From the NCBI GenBank assembly GCA_937959115.1, contig CALGAW010000007.1, positions 1 through 64,000 of the forward strand: a stretch of 64,000 nucleotides of DNA, read 5' to 3'. The notes under the pieces were generated by a model that searched no databases, was not told the DNA's origin, and saw only the letters and a program-made list of their open reading frames with translations. Below, in pieces: positions 53,981 to 61,730 of this stretch. Within the stretch, counting starts at the first letter, position 1, and every line of letters starts with the position of its first letter. Source of the DNA: an uncultured Saprospiraceae bacterium. GTDB taxonomy: Bacteria; Bacteroidota; Bacteroidia; Chitinophagales; Saprospiraceae. The position numbers and the translations under genes were made by a program.

Positions 53981-55201
53981 ATGAAAAAATTAATCCTGTT
54001 GTTTATTGCCGCTCTATGCACCTTCCAGGCAGTTAGTCAAAACGCGAAATATGATCTTCGGTTTAGCATATATTCGTTGGATTGCATTAATGGTAAACTT
54101 CTCCTTGATCTGGAAGTCCGCGCAACCGATCCCTCTGCTCATTTTAATATTGCTGATGTAAATATCCGATTCACATATGGAAGTGCATTGGCTAATCCAG
54201 TTATAGAACAGGAATTAGTCCTTTCTGGGACTGTTCAAACCACCACACCTCAAACGCTTAGTTTGTATGCTCAACACCATTTACAAGGTACAATTAATAA
54301 TGTTGTTTCTTACAATGTAGTTCTGAGTGGAGGACATGGCTATCCTATTGATGATTTAAGTTATATCCCGATAGGACGACTCAGTTTTGACATTATTGAT
54401 TATAATCTGCCTCTTGATTTTACTTTTTTAAGTCAACTCAATGGTAATTTTCCTGTTACAACAGTTATTGAAAAATTCAATTCTTCACTAAGACAAGCCC
54501 AGGAAGGCACTTATTTGGATCATCTTGATTACAATGTCTGTGGTTATGGTGGGATGAAGTTACGCCCAAAACTATTTTTAGAAGGCCCATTTGATAGTAG
54601 TAAAAGAGAGATGAAGATTGGAGCAAATAGTGCAGGCGTAATTCCAATTGCACAACCATATACTGCCCTTGGAATGCATATTGGATTTGAAACAACAACT
54701 GCTGCAGTTATCACCAATCATAATATTGTAGATTGGGTGCTTGTTCAAGTTAGGTCTCCATCAAATCCTTCAATTATTTTGGGCTCTGCGGCTGCTCTAG
54801 TTGACAACGAGGGAAATGTTACAGATGCTGATGGTCTATCACCCGTTACGTTTGATTTGTATCAAGGTCCAGCTTATGTATCTGTCATTCATCGCAACCA
54901 TCTAAGTATTATGACTAAAAATTCAATTGATATACAACACCTTACAATCGAACCAATCGATTTCACCACGATTCCTTTGTATGGAAATAACGCCGCAAAA
55001 AAAGATAATGATGATCAAGTCATGTGGGCTGGCGATTCAGATACAAATGGCACCATCAATGCTGCAGATCGCTCCAATGCATGGAATGACAGAAATCTAC
55101 AACAATATTTGCGTACCGACTTCACGCTGGACGGAGTCATTAATGCTGCCGATCGGAGTATTGGCTGGAATAACAGAAATTTGACTGCTCAGACACCTTA
55201 A
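53981..55201 (+). CDS. Secreted protein: cohesin-like module, shared surface domain, dockerin-like tail
   Basis: The protein has 406 residues with signal peptide LILLFIAALCTFQAVSQ. Residues 20-165 are the module shared with the gene at 40937 (YDLRFSIYSLDC, SYNVVLSGGHGYPI, IGRLSFDIIDY). Residues 195-335 are the second domain shared with the gene at 34606 (LFLEGPFDSSKREM, DWVLVQVRSP, VSVIHRNHL). Residues 340-406 hold two EF-hand/dockerin-like loops (DSDTNGTINAADR and DFTLDGVINAADR). In cellulosomes cohesins bind dockerins; whether these modules do so is untested. No T9SS type A domain is visible. A perfect promoter precedes it. Confidence 0.86.
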   Translation: MKKLILLFIAALCTFQAVSQNAKYDLRFSIYSLDCINGKLLLDLEVRATDPSAHFNIADVNIRFTYGSALANPVIEQELVLSGTVQTTTPQTLSLYAQHHLQGTINNVVSYNVVLSGGHGYPIDDLSYIPIGRLSFDIIDYNLPLDFTFLSQLNGNFPVTTVIEKFNSSLRQAQEGTYLDHLDYNVCGYGGMKLRPKLFLEGPFDSSKREMKIGANSAGVIPIAQPYTALGMHIGFETTTAAVITNHNIVDWVLVQVRSPSNPSIILGSAAALVDNEGNVTDADGLSPVTFDLYQGPAYVSVIHRNHLSIMTKNSIDIQHLTIEPIDFTTIPLYGNNAAKKDNDDQVMWAGDSDTNGTINAADRSNAWNDRNLQQYLRTDFTLDGVINAADRSIGWNNRNLTAQTP

Positions 55202-55250
55202 TATAAATCAACACATACCGGTTAATCGTAATAATTTGGAGCTATCATTT

Positions 55251-55781
55251 ATGAAAAGAATAATTGTTGTCGGTTGCGGCGGAGCAGGAAAATCTACATT
55301 TTCTAAACGATTGAGTTCAATATTAAACTTGGAACTCATCCACCTAGATCAATATTACTGGAAACCCAATTGGGTGGAAACAAGCAAGGAAGAATGGACG
55401 AATATAGTAGAGAATCTCTGTAAAAAGGATCAATGGATTATGGATGGGAACTTTGGAGGAACCATGGATTTAAGAATACAGAGGGCAGATACCCTAATCT
55501 TTATGGATTATTCTACACTTAGCTGTCTCTGGCGGATCACCAAACGAACATTCAACTACTACAAACGTAGTAGACCAGATATGACACCGGGATGCAACGA
55601 ACGAATTGATCTTCAGTTTTATTGGTATGTTGCAACGCATAACCGTAAAAAAAGGAAAAAATTACTCGATAAATTGAACCGTTATCAATCTGAAAAATCT
55701 ATTCATATTCTTAGGAATGACCGAGAGGTTAATGCCTTTATAGAAGGAATTGCCTCTTCAAATAGTACCAAAAATGAATGA
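55251..55781 (+). CDS. P-loop kinase-like protein (FlaR/adenylate-kinase-like)
   Basis: The protein has 176 residues from ATG 55251, with GGAG 10 bases upstream as a rare visible ribosome site; a frame from TTG 55236 is less likely. The Walker A motif is GCGGAGKST at residues 7-15. LIHLDQYYWKPNW and WIMDGNFGGTMDLRIQRADT are typical of the DNA-topology-modulation (FlaR) / adenylate-kinase-like group, whose true substrates are mostly unknown. The C-terminal half is basic (KKRKKLLDKLNRYQ). It follows the surface gene by 49 bp. Confidence 0.82.
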   Translation: MKRIIVVGCGGAGKSTFSKRLSSILNLELIHLDQYYWKPNWVETSKEEWTNIVENLCKKDQWIMDGNFGGTMDLRIQRADTLIFMDYSTLSCLWRITKRTFNYYKRSRPDMTPGCNERIDLQFYWYVATHNRKKRKKLLDKLNRYQSEKSIHILRNDREVNAFIEGIASSNSTKNE

Positions 55782-56141
55782 AAAAGTATCAAGAGCGATA
55801 AGGTGCGAAAATCCTAGCTTAGGTTCGTTTCAATGCTTCTTTCCAACCCAAGGGAACAAAGCCTTCACAAGCAAGCATTGAAAGTGTGATACCACCGTTA
55901 TCACGTACTATTTTAACGATCCGAATGACCAAACCACTAATAATATTTTCCAAATAAGCCCTCAAGGGATTATACAGGACTACAAACGCTGCGCTGTAAG
56001 CACAGATTTTTACTTGATTTTTTTTTAAGGAGGTCCTAAATAAAATACAGCATTGATGAGTGCACCAATGCTGTATCTATTCTTATTTCACACTAAATCA
56101 ACCTATTCATTATTGTAAAGAATAAGTCATAGAATTTTTAT
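55782..56141. other. 360-bp intergenic region
   Basis: An 11-bp inverted repeat with a long loop (TTTCAATGCTT near 55828-55838 and AAGCATTGAAA near 55874-55884) and, on the minus strand, an open frame of about 65 codons with no ATG ending at 55819 (NPLRAYLENIISGL, then ACEGFVPLGWKEAL). This may be a relic of a coding sequence; chance is possible. The SulP terminator lies at 56045-56076. Confidence 0.4.
56045..56076 (-). terminator. Terminator of the SulP transporter gene
   Basis: A perfect 11-bp stem (ATACAGCATTG / CAATGCTGTAT) with a 10-base loop, followed on the minus strand by TTTATTT, 66 bp after the stop. Confidence 0.8.
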
Positions 56142-58004
56142 TTACGATTCTACAGGAGTAGGATAAATATCAGGGACATTTACTTTTATCCATTTTATGC
56201 AATCATCGAAACTATAGAAAATATGCTCTTCAGGAACTAAATCTGGTATGATGTCGATTCGTTCTAGCATATAGTAAGGCTGTTTTAATGGATTGACAAA
56301 CAAAACGGTAATGTTCCTTTTAATCAAATCTTGCAGAATATCCTCGATTGCATACAGACCTGTCTGATCTATATATGGCATTCTTCCCATTCGAATAACC
56401 ACCGTAGAAGCAGTATCTGGGATCTGTAAGGCAAGTTGTTGAAACTTACTAGTAGATCCAAAGAAAAGTGGCCCCTTGATATGCTTAATGAATACTTCTT
56501 CCTTGAGATGCTTCGGAAAGTCTTTTTCGTCCGTCCAGGCTTCTTCTTTTTCAAGCGATTTAACATCCGAACGCTCGCCTGCTAGATCACCGATTTTCTT
56601 CATAAACATGAGCGAAGCAATCACTAAACCGATACCTACTGCATAGACTAGGTTCCAAACAGAAGACAGCACTAAAACGACAAGTAATATAATCACCTCC
56701 GCCTTTGGCATGTTTGGTATGGCCTTCAAGCCCTTATAATCCATTACTCCAATACCTACAGTAATAAGAATACCCGCTAACACAGCAGCTGGAATCTGAG
56801 AAGCTACTGGGCCAAGTGCTAATAAGATCACAAGTAACAATACCCCTGCAATCATACCTGACAATTTAGTTTTTCCTCCTGCGTTAATGTTAACAACAGT
56901 TCTGATGGTTGCACCAGCTCCTGGGATACCACCAAATACAGCGGCAATACTATTACCGATACCTTGACCGATTAGTTCTTGATTCGGTTTGTGCCTAGTT
57001 TTTGTCATATTGTCGGCCACAACACTCGTTAACAAGGAATCAATGGCTCCTAGTAAGGCAAGAGTTATAGCAGTAAAGATATATGGGGCGAGTGCACTTG
57101 GACTAAAGGCGGTAAATATTTCCCAATTGGGCACCGGGAGCCCAGAAGGAATTTCTTCAATGGGTCGATAGTTGAGTCCAAACCCTATAGCGACCCCAGT
57201 CATAACAACTAATGCAACTAAAGTACTTGGTATGGCTGTCGTAATTCGTTTAAATCCATAAATCAAGAAAATAGTACCAAGTGCAAGTAATAACTCAAGC
57301 CAATTAATATTAGCCATTGCTCTTGGCAATACCTTTATTGTACCAATGATCCCTGAAGCTTCTTTTCCTGCTAGTGTTTTTGATTCTAGTAGGATATCCG
57401 CTTGGGTGATTTTCCCAGCTCTCTTGATGGTTTCCTTGAAGTTCTCAAGCACCAAAATTCCTTCACCTGCTTCCTCTTTAAGTATATTCTCAAGCATTAT
57501 TTCTTCTGCTTGTGGCTTATATTGATTGACATATGCTAAGTCTTCTTTTGGGTAATAGCCAACTGCTGGTAATATTTGAGTGACGAGAATGATAACACCA
57601 ATGGCAGTCATGAATCCAGACACTACTGGATAAGGAATGTAGCGAATGTATTTTCCGAGTCCGATAAACCCGAGGCCAATCTGCATAATTCCAGCAAGGA
57701 GAAAAACGGCTAAGATGATCGGCATTGCCTTGGCGACACTACCGTCAAAATTTGCAAGGATAGCAGCGATGATCACCATACTAACAGCTGTCATTGGTGC
57801 CGTAGGTCCAGAGATCTGAGTGTTTGTTCCTCCAAAAAGTGCTGCGAAGAAACTAATAAAAATAGCACCGTACAGTCCTGCACTCGGTCCTAATCCCGAA
57901 CTAACACCAAAAGCCAATGCTAGAGGAAGTGCTACAATACCCGCAGTTAAACCTCCCCAAAAATCTCCTTTTAAATGCTGAAAATCAAATCCAAATTTGC
58001 TCAT
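56142..58004 (-). CDS. SulP-family anion transporter with STAS domain
   Basis: The protein has 620 residues. About 430 residues form the membrane domain (GGLTAGIVALPLALAFGVSS at the start, FGGTNTQISGPTAPMTAVSM in helix 3, VFGGIPGAGATIRTVVNINA). An extra soluble loop lies at about 155-220. The C-terminal STAS domain lies at about 495-610 (GPLFFGSTSKFQQL, MPYIDQTGLYAIEDILQDL). Family members carry sulfate, bicarbonate or other anions with sodium or protons. No carbonic anhydrase or sulfur gene is adjacent to decide between them. It is divergent from a TetR gene, with a perfect palindrome overlapping the likely -7 region. Confidence 0.92.
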   Translation of the reverse strand: MSKFGFDFQHLKGDFWGGLTAGIVALPLALAFGVSSGLGPSAGLYGAIFISFFAALFGGTNTQISGPTAPMTAVSMVIIAAILANFDGSVAKAMPIILAVFLLAGIMQIGLGFIGLGKYIRYIPYPVVSGFMTAIGVIILVTQILPAVGYYPKEDLAYVNQYKPQAEEIMLENILKEEAGEGILVLENFKETIKRAGKITQADILLESKTLAGKEASGIIGTIKVLPRAMANINWLELLLALGTIFLIYGFKRITTAIPSTLVALVVMTGVAIGFGLNYRPIEEIPSGLPVPNWEIFTAFSPSALAPYIFTAITLALLGAIDSLLTSVVADNMTKTRHKPNQELIGQGIGNSIAAVFGGIPGAGATIRTVVNINAGGKTKLSGMIAGVLLLVILLALGPVASQIPAAVLAGILITVGIGVMDYKGLKAIPNMPKAEVIILLVVLVLSSVWNLVYAVGIGLVIASLMFMKKIGDLAGERSDVKSLEKEEAWTDEKDFPKHLKEEVFIKHIKGPLFFGSTSKFQQLALQIPDTASTVVIRMGRMPYIDQTGLYAIEDILQDLIKRNITVLFVNPLKQPYYMLERIDIIPDLVPEEHIFYSFDDCIKWIKVNVPDIYPTPVES

Positions 58005-58025
58005 AGTTGTTATATTTTAAGCGAA

Positions 58026-58040
58026 GATAGTAATACTATC
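58026..58040. promoter_or_regulatory. Candidate operator: 15-bp palindrome GATAGTA-A-TACTATC
   Basis: A perfect odd palindrome with 7-bp arms, 22-36 bp before the SulP start. On the minus strand its right arm runs into TATCTTCG, one base off the -7 consensus, so a bound protein would block transcription. Palindromes of 15 bp are usual for TetR dimers, and a TetR gene is divergent. Confidence 0.6.
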
Positions 58041-58082
58041 CCTAATTCTTGTATTACTTATCATTTTTTTATTATTACTTTT

Positions 58083-58105
58083 TTGATGGATACTAATTGC
58101 ATCAA
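58083..58105. promoter_or_regulatory. Second inverted repeat TTGATG-N11-CATCAA in the divergent promoter region
   Basis: Six-base arms spaced by 11 bases, between the SulP palindrome and the TetR gene's -7 box. It could be a second regulator site, but the arms are short and chance is plausible. Confidence 0.3.
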
Positions 58106-58151
58106 TTATTACAATAACACTCTCAAAAACAATAGTAATCCAAAATTGTTT

Positions 58152-58159
58152 ACCTTTGT
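58152..58159 (+). promoter_or_regulatory. -7 box TACCTTTG of the TetR gene
   Basis: An exact TAnnTTTG match 12 bases before the ATG at 58172; no TTG at the usual -33 distance. Confidence 0.5.
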
Positions 58160-58171
58160 AAAAAAAAGAAT

Positions 58172-58852
58172 ATGAGTGGCCATGGAATCCGCTTTAGAGT
58201 TAATGCAAATCTCTGTCTGAAAGATCCGCAGATGACAGAATATGGCCAAAAGCTATTATCAAGTAGTATTCATTTATTTGATGAGTTAGGCTTTGAGAAA
58301 TTTACGTTTAAGAAACTGGCCATTTCAATTGAGTCTAGAGAAGCTTCCATCTATCGTTATTTCGAAAACAAGCATAAGCTCTTATTGTGGTTGACCAATT
58401 GGTATTGGGAATGGGTTAATTATCTTATTGATCTAAACATCCGTAATATTGATGATCCGGAGCGAAAGTTAAAAATAGTGTTGCACAACATCGTAAATGC
58501 TTCTACTGAATCTCCTTTAACTGAATACATTAATGAAAACATTTTGCATAAGGTTATTATCAAGGAGAGCACAAAGGCGTATCACATTCATAATATAGAT
58601 GATGAGAACCGGCTTGGCTATTTTTCTAGTTACAAGGAACTTGTTCAAAAGGTGGCAACGGTTATCTCATCGGTATCCCCTAAGTATCCTTATTCTAGAA
58701 TGCTGGCAAGTAGCTTGTTTGAAATGGCAAACAATCAGATTTATTTTGCAGAACACTTGCCTCAATTAACAGATATCAGCTGTAAGAAGGATCAATACAT
58801 TGAGCTGGAAAAGGCGTTGAATTTTATGACAATGAAGTTATTAAAAGAGTAG
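58172..58852 (+). CDS. TetR-family transcriptional regulator
   Basis: The protein has 226 residues. The N-terminal DNA-binding domain lies at about 22-75 (LSSSIHLFDELGFEKFTFKKLA, then ASIYRYFENKHKLLLWLTNW), with the typical YRYFxNKxxLL ending. The ligand domain (80-226) is all-helical and unrecognised. A first segment of about 20 residues before MTEYGQKLL is unusual; a start at that Met is possible. It is divergent from the SulP transporter and probably controls it and itself through the palindrome in between. This is inference from position. Confidence 0.85.
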   Translation: MSGHGIRFRVNANLCLKDPQMTEYGQKLLSSSIHLFDELGFEKFTFKKLAISIESREASIYRYFENKHKLLLWLTNWYWEWVNYLIDLNIRNIDDPERKLKIVLHNIVNASTESPLTEYINENILHKVIIKESTKAYHIHNIDDENRLGYFSSYKELVQKVATVISSVSPKYPYSRMLASSLFEMANNQIYFAEHLPQLTDISCKKDQYIELEKALNFMTMKLLKE

Positions 58853-58941
58853 TCGTTCTGTTTATAATTCGTGCGTTATTTTTCGATCATCATAATGGAA
58901 AACAATTGTTGCTGAAGCTATAGTGGTTGAAATAGCAGTGG

Positions 58942-59637
58942 CTAGTGCATTTGAACATCAGCAATCATTGATTCTAACTTGGTTTTTTGCTCTTTGGTAT
59001 TGTAGGATGTAATAAAGCATAAGCTAAATCCTTTCTTTATAATCGAGTAGTATATTTGAGTGATTTCAATATCTCCTGCTTTTGTGTACGCTTTCATTAC
59101 ATCAAACACAACATCGTCTAATTTTTCTTCATAGATTTCCTCATCAAATGTATAGTCTAATTGAGACATTTTTAGTATCCGCTTTACATTTAAAAGATAA
59201 TCTTCCCCTCTTTTTATGCCAGGAGCATAGCTAACATTTTCAGCCATTGCCATAAAGGATGAATTAAAATCTACGGGTGTTCCCACCTCATGCTCAAATA
59301 CCGTAAATAAATAAGCAGAATTAACCTCGGAAGCCTTAATCAATGATTTGAATGACTCATCGTCGCCAGCGACAATTTCATGGCCCATTTTTACCATGTG
59401 CTTCATTTGTTCCTGATCCTGCACATTCCAGTCTGTATGGTAAGGGATTTTAAATCCGAAAAAGTCATTCGTATACGTATGATTTTCAATGTTTCCAAAA
59501 TCAAAAACGGAAGTATTTTCTTCTTTTGTGTTCTCCTGAATCGTGGTTAGGTTTTTACTTGCTTTAGTGCCACAATTGGTCGAAAATCCTATGACCAAAA
59601 GACACAGTGCAATTAAGATGATTTTTGAGTGATTCAT
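58942..59637 (-). CDS. Putative lipoprotein of unknown function
   Basis: The protein has 231 residues. Its signal peptide ends at LVIGFSTNC, a relaxed lipobox as often found in Bacteroidota. The mature part begins with a Thr/Glu/Asn-rich linker, then a compact domain (FFGFKIPYHTDWNVQDQEQM, SAYLFTVFEHEVG, ISLC-free hydrophobic strands such as GFSLCFITSYNTKEQK). The layout of a short amphipathic opening followed by strand-rich sequence resembles PsbP-like or DUF-type periplasmic proteins, but I cannot name a family. TATTTTTG on the minus strand (59683-59690) fits a -7 box. Confidence 0.7.
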   Translation of the reverse strand: MNHSKIILIALCLLVIGFSTNCGTKASKNLTTIQENTKEENTSVFDFGNIENHTYTNDFFGFKIPYHTDWNVQDQEQMKHMVKMGHEIVAGDDESFKSLIKASEVNSAYLFTVFEHEVGTPVDFNSSFMAMAENVSYAPGIKRGEDYLLNVKRILKMSQLDYTFDEEIYEEKLDDVVFDVMKAYTKAGDIEITQIYYSIIKKGFSLCFITSYNTKEQKTKLESMIADVQMH

Positions 59638-59740
59638 TTTCTGTTTTATTATTAATTTAAACTACTAACTTCAATCAATAAACAAAAATAGTTCTTTTGA
59701 AGTTCAAATTTTTATTTTTATCGGTTAGCTTTGGTGAATA

Positions 59741-60181
59741 ATGAATGTCAATTTAGATAATTTTGAGACCATTGTTGATCCAGTAATTTTCGATCGAGGA
59801 TTAAAATGCAAAAATGAGGGTGCTATCCTAAGAGTTGAAGCAATCGACAATTTCAACTTTAATGCTGTCGTAACAGGAAGTGAGCACTATTTCGTTAATA
59901 TTGCCTTAACTAAGAACGGCGATCTTTTTACATTTGATTGTACTTGCCCATTCAACACTAGCGCTATTTGTAAACATATGGTCGCATTACTTTTATTTCT
60001 AAAGGAAACGAAGAAAGAAGGTATTCAGATTCCGAAAGGCGACCTCTTTCGGATAAGTAGTGTATTGGATCATTGGAACAAAGAGGAACTCGCTCAACTA
60101 TTAGTAAACTTGGCTAAATCAGACAATAAAGCGAAGGACAGAATATTGAAAGAATTAGATCTAAAACCAAAAAAGAAATAA
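59741..60181 (+). CDS. Small SWIM zinc-finger protein
   Basis: The protein has 146 residues. The SWIM motif CxCx7CxH is seen as CTCPFNTSAICKH at about 67-79, a zinc-binding module found in MuDR, ATPase and helicase-linked proteins that binds DNA or protein. Here it stands alone without the SNF2 helicase to which it is often fused. The C-terminal half is helical and basic (KAKDRILKELDLKPKKK). TAGCTTTG at 59726-59733 is an exact -7 match 7 bases before the ATG. Confidence 0.8.
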   Translation: MNVNLDNFETIVDPVIFDRGLKCKNEGAILRVEAIDNFNFNAVVTGSEHYFVNIALTKNGDLFTFDCTCPFNTSAICKHMVALLLFLKETKKEGIQIPKGDLFRISSVLDHWNKEELAQLLVNLAKSDNKAKDRILKELDLKPKKK

Positions 60182-60215
60182 GCAATTCAGTTGGCAGTGC
60201 TTCAGGATCAGCTGC

Positions 60216-60869
60216 TTAACCTAGTAGAAAATCGTTCATCGGTTTTGCAGCCTTCCAGTAGTCAACTAGCACAGAAACCAAGTCATCTCCTAAGATGATA
60301 TCAGGCTCCACCTCATTTACGTAGTAAAACTGCTTGTTCGCAATCAGCGGTTCCGTTTCGAACAAGTCCTTATACTCAGGAGGTATTCGCTTATTCGCTT
60401 CGCCTTGGACAGTCCCAAACTTTTCCTTGAAATTTTTAGCAGAATACAGCTTCTTGAATGCTTTGGGATCAGCCTTGATATTATCTCGAATGCTCTTCAG
60501 CCGCTCCTTGTTTGGTTTGTAAAAGCCACTCATAATACCGGCATCTCGACCTCCAAATCTAAATGCAATTACAGGTAAAGGATCCATCTTCTCCCCCTTC
60601 GTCACGTGTCCAAAGAAACGAATATTGTAAGGCGTTTTGTCCTTTGAAAACCGAATATCTCGATTGATTCGACCTAAGCACTTTTTGGGTTCTACAACGA
60701 TTCCACTATCTAGTTTCTTTAAGCGGTCCAACAGATCTGTAACAAAAAGGAGCATCGGTTTCTTGACGAATGACTCATATCGCTTCTTATTGCTATGAAA
60801 CCAATCTTTGTAATTGTTTTCTTCCAACTCCTTGAAAAATTCAATGTATTCTTTTGTAAAGTATTGCAT
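60216..60869 (-). CDS. DUF2461 (TIGR02453-type) protein
   Basis: The protein has 217 residues and is soluble. Typical marks: FFKELEENNYKDWFHSNKKR at the start, RINRDIRFSKDKTPYN in the first third, AFRFGGRDAGIMSGFY, and IPPEYKDLFETEPLI. The family is widespread and its function is unknown. It converges with the SWIM gene (34-bp gap). Confidence 0.85.
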   Translation of the reverse strand: MQYFTKEYIEFFKELEENNYKDWFHSNKKRYESFVKKPMLLFVTDLLDRLKKLDSGIVVEPKKCLGRINRDIRFSKDKTPYNIRFFGHVTKGEKMDPLPVIAFRFGGRDAGIMSGFYKPNKERLKSIRDNIKADPKAFKKLYSAKNFKEKFGTVQGEANKRIPPEYKDLFETEPLIANKQFYYVNEVEPDIILGDDLVSVLVDYWKAAKPMNDFLLG

Positions 60870-61099
60870 TGTTTAATGATTAATTATTACAGCAAAAACA
60901 ATTTACTTTCATAGATCTAGGGTGTGTCTGACTTAACAATACAAATTTAATAAAATTAAATAACAAGCACATTATACACAAGTTACAACTGTTTCAACTG
61001 CTCAAATTAGGCTTTAAGCTATTCTTTTCCAATAAGAAGGTTCAATTAATAATTAACCGTTAATCATTAAAAATTAATACCTTTGCAAAAAAATAGAAC

Positions 61100-61693
61100 A
61101 TGTTTATCATTCCGATTCGTTTAAGATTTATCCTGATGGCCGTCCTACTGATTGGTGGGGTGATCGTTTCATTCCTTCCTTATGGACTTGCTTGGTCATG
61201 GTTATTACTAATACCAGGCATCATACTTTTGATTGGGTATATTCTTTTTGGCACCATTGCTTCTTCCTCCCAACTCCTACAACTAGGTAAACTAGATGAA
61301 GCAGAAAAGCAACTTCAACTAACGTACAAACCGGAATGGCTGCTCAAGATGAACAGAGGTACGTACTACTTCATCCTAGGAGCAATCGAGACCCAAAGAC
61401 GCAACTTCGACGGCGCTGAGAAATACATGAATCAAGCACTGGATATCGGAATGCCAAGTGATGACTTTACTGCTCAAATCTACCTTTTTCTTGCTCAAAT
61501 CGCTGCTAGCAAAAACAAAATGAATCAAGCACGTAACGCCTTAAGAGAAGCCAAAAACCTTAACATAACCGACCCGCAAGTTCAAGGAGCAATCAAGCAA
61601 ATTGAGACAGAGCTTAAGAAAATTCCAAAACGCGGACTCTCTCCAAAACATCAACAGATGATGCGTCAGTCCAAAAAACAACGGAGAAGATAA
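61100..61693 (+). CDS. Membrane protein with TPR-like domain
   Basis: The protein has 197 residues. Two membrane helices lie at about 9-28 and 31-52 (LMAVLLIGGVIVSFLPYGL, WLLLIPGIILLIGYILFG). They are followed by TPR-like helix pairs (QLGKLDEAEKQLQLTYKPEW, RRNFDGAEKYMNQALDIGM, KNKMNQARNALREAKNLNI) and a very basic tail. The -7 box TACCTTTG (61078-61085) lies 14 bases before the ATG. It is followed after 37 bp by the GT-C-like membrane gene, probably in one operon. Confidence 0.72.
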   Translation: MFIIPIRLRFILMAVLLIGGVIVSFLPYGLAWSWLLLIPGIILLIGYILFGTIASSSQLLQLGKLDEAEKQLQLTYKPEWLLKMNRGTYYFILGAIETQRRNFDGAEKYMNQALDIGMPSDDFTAQIYLFLAQIAASKNKMNQARNALREAKNLNITDPQVQGAIKQIETELKKIPKRGLSPKHQQMMRQSKKQRRR

Positions 61694-61730
61694 TTACTAA
61701 TGATTAATTGTTAATGATAACAGACCTCTT

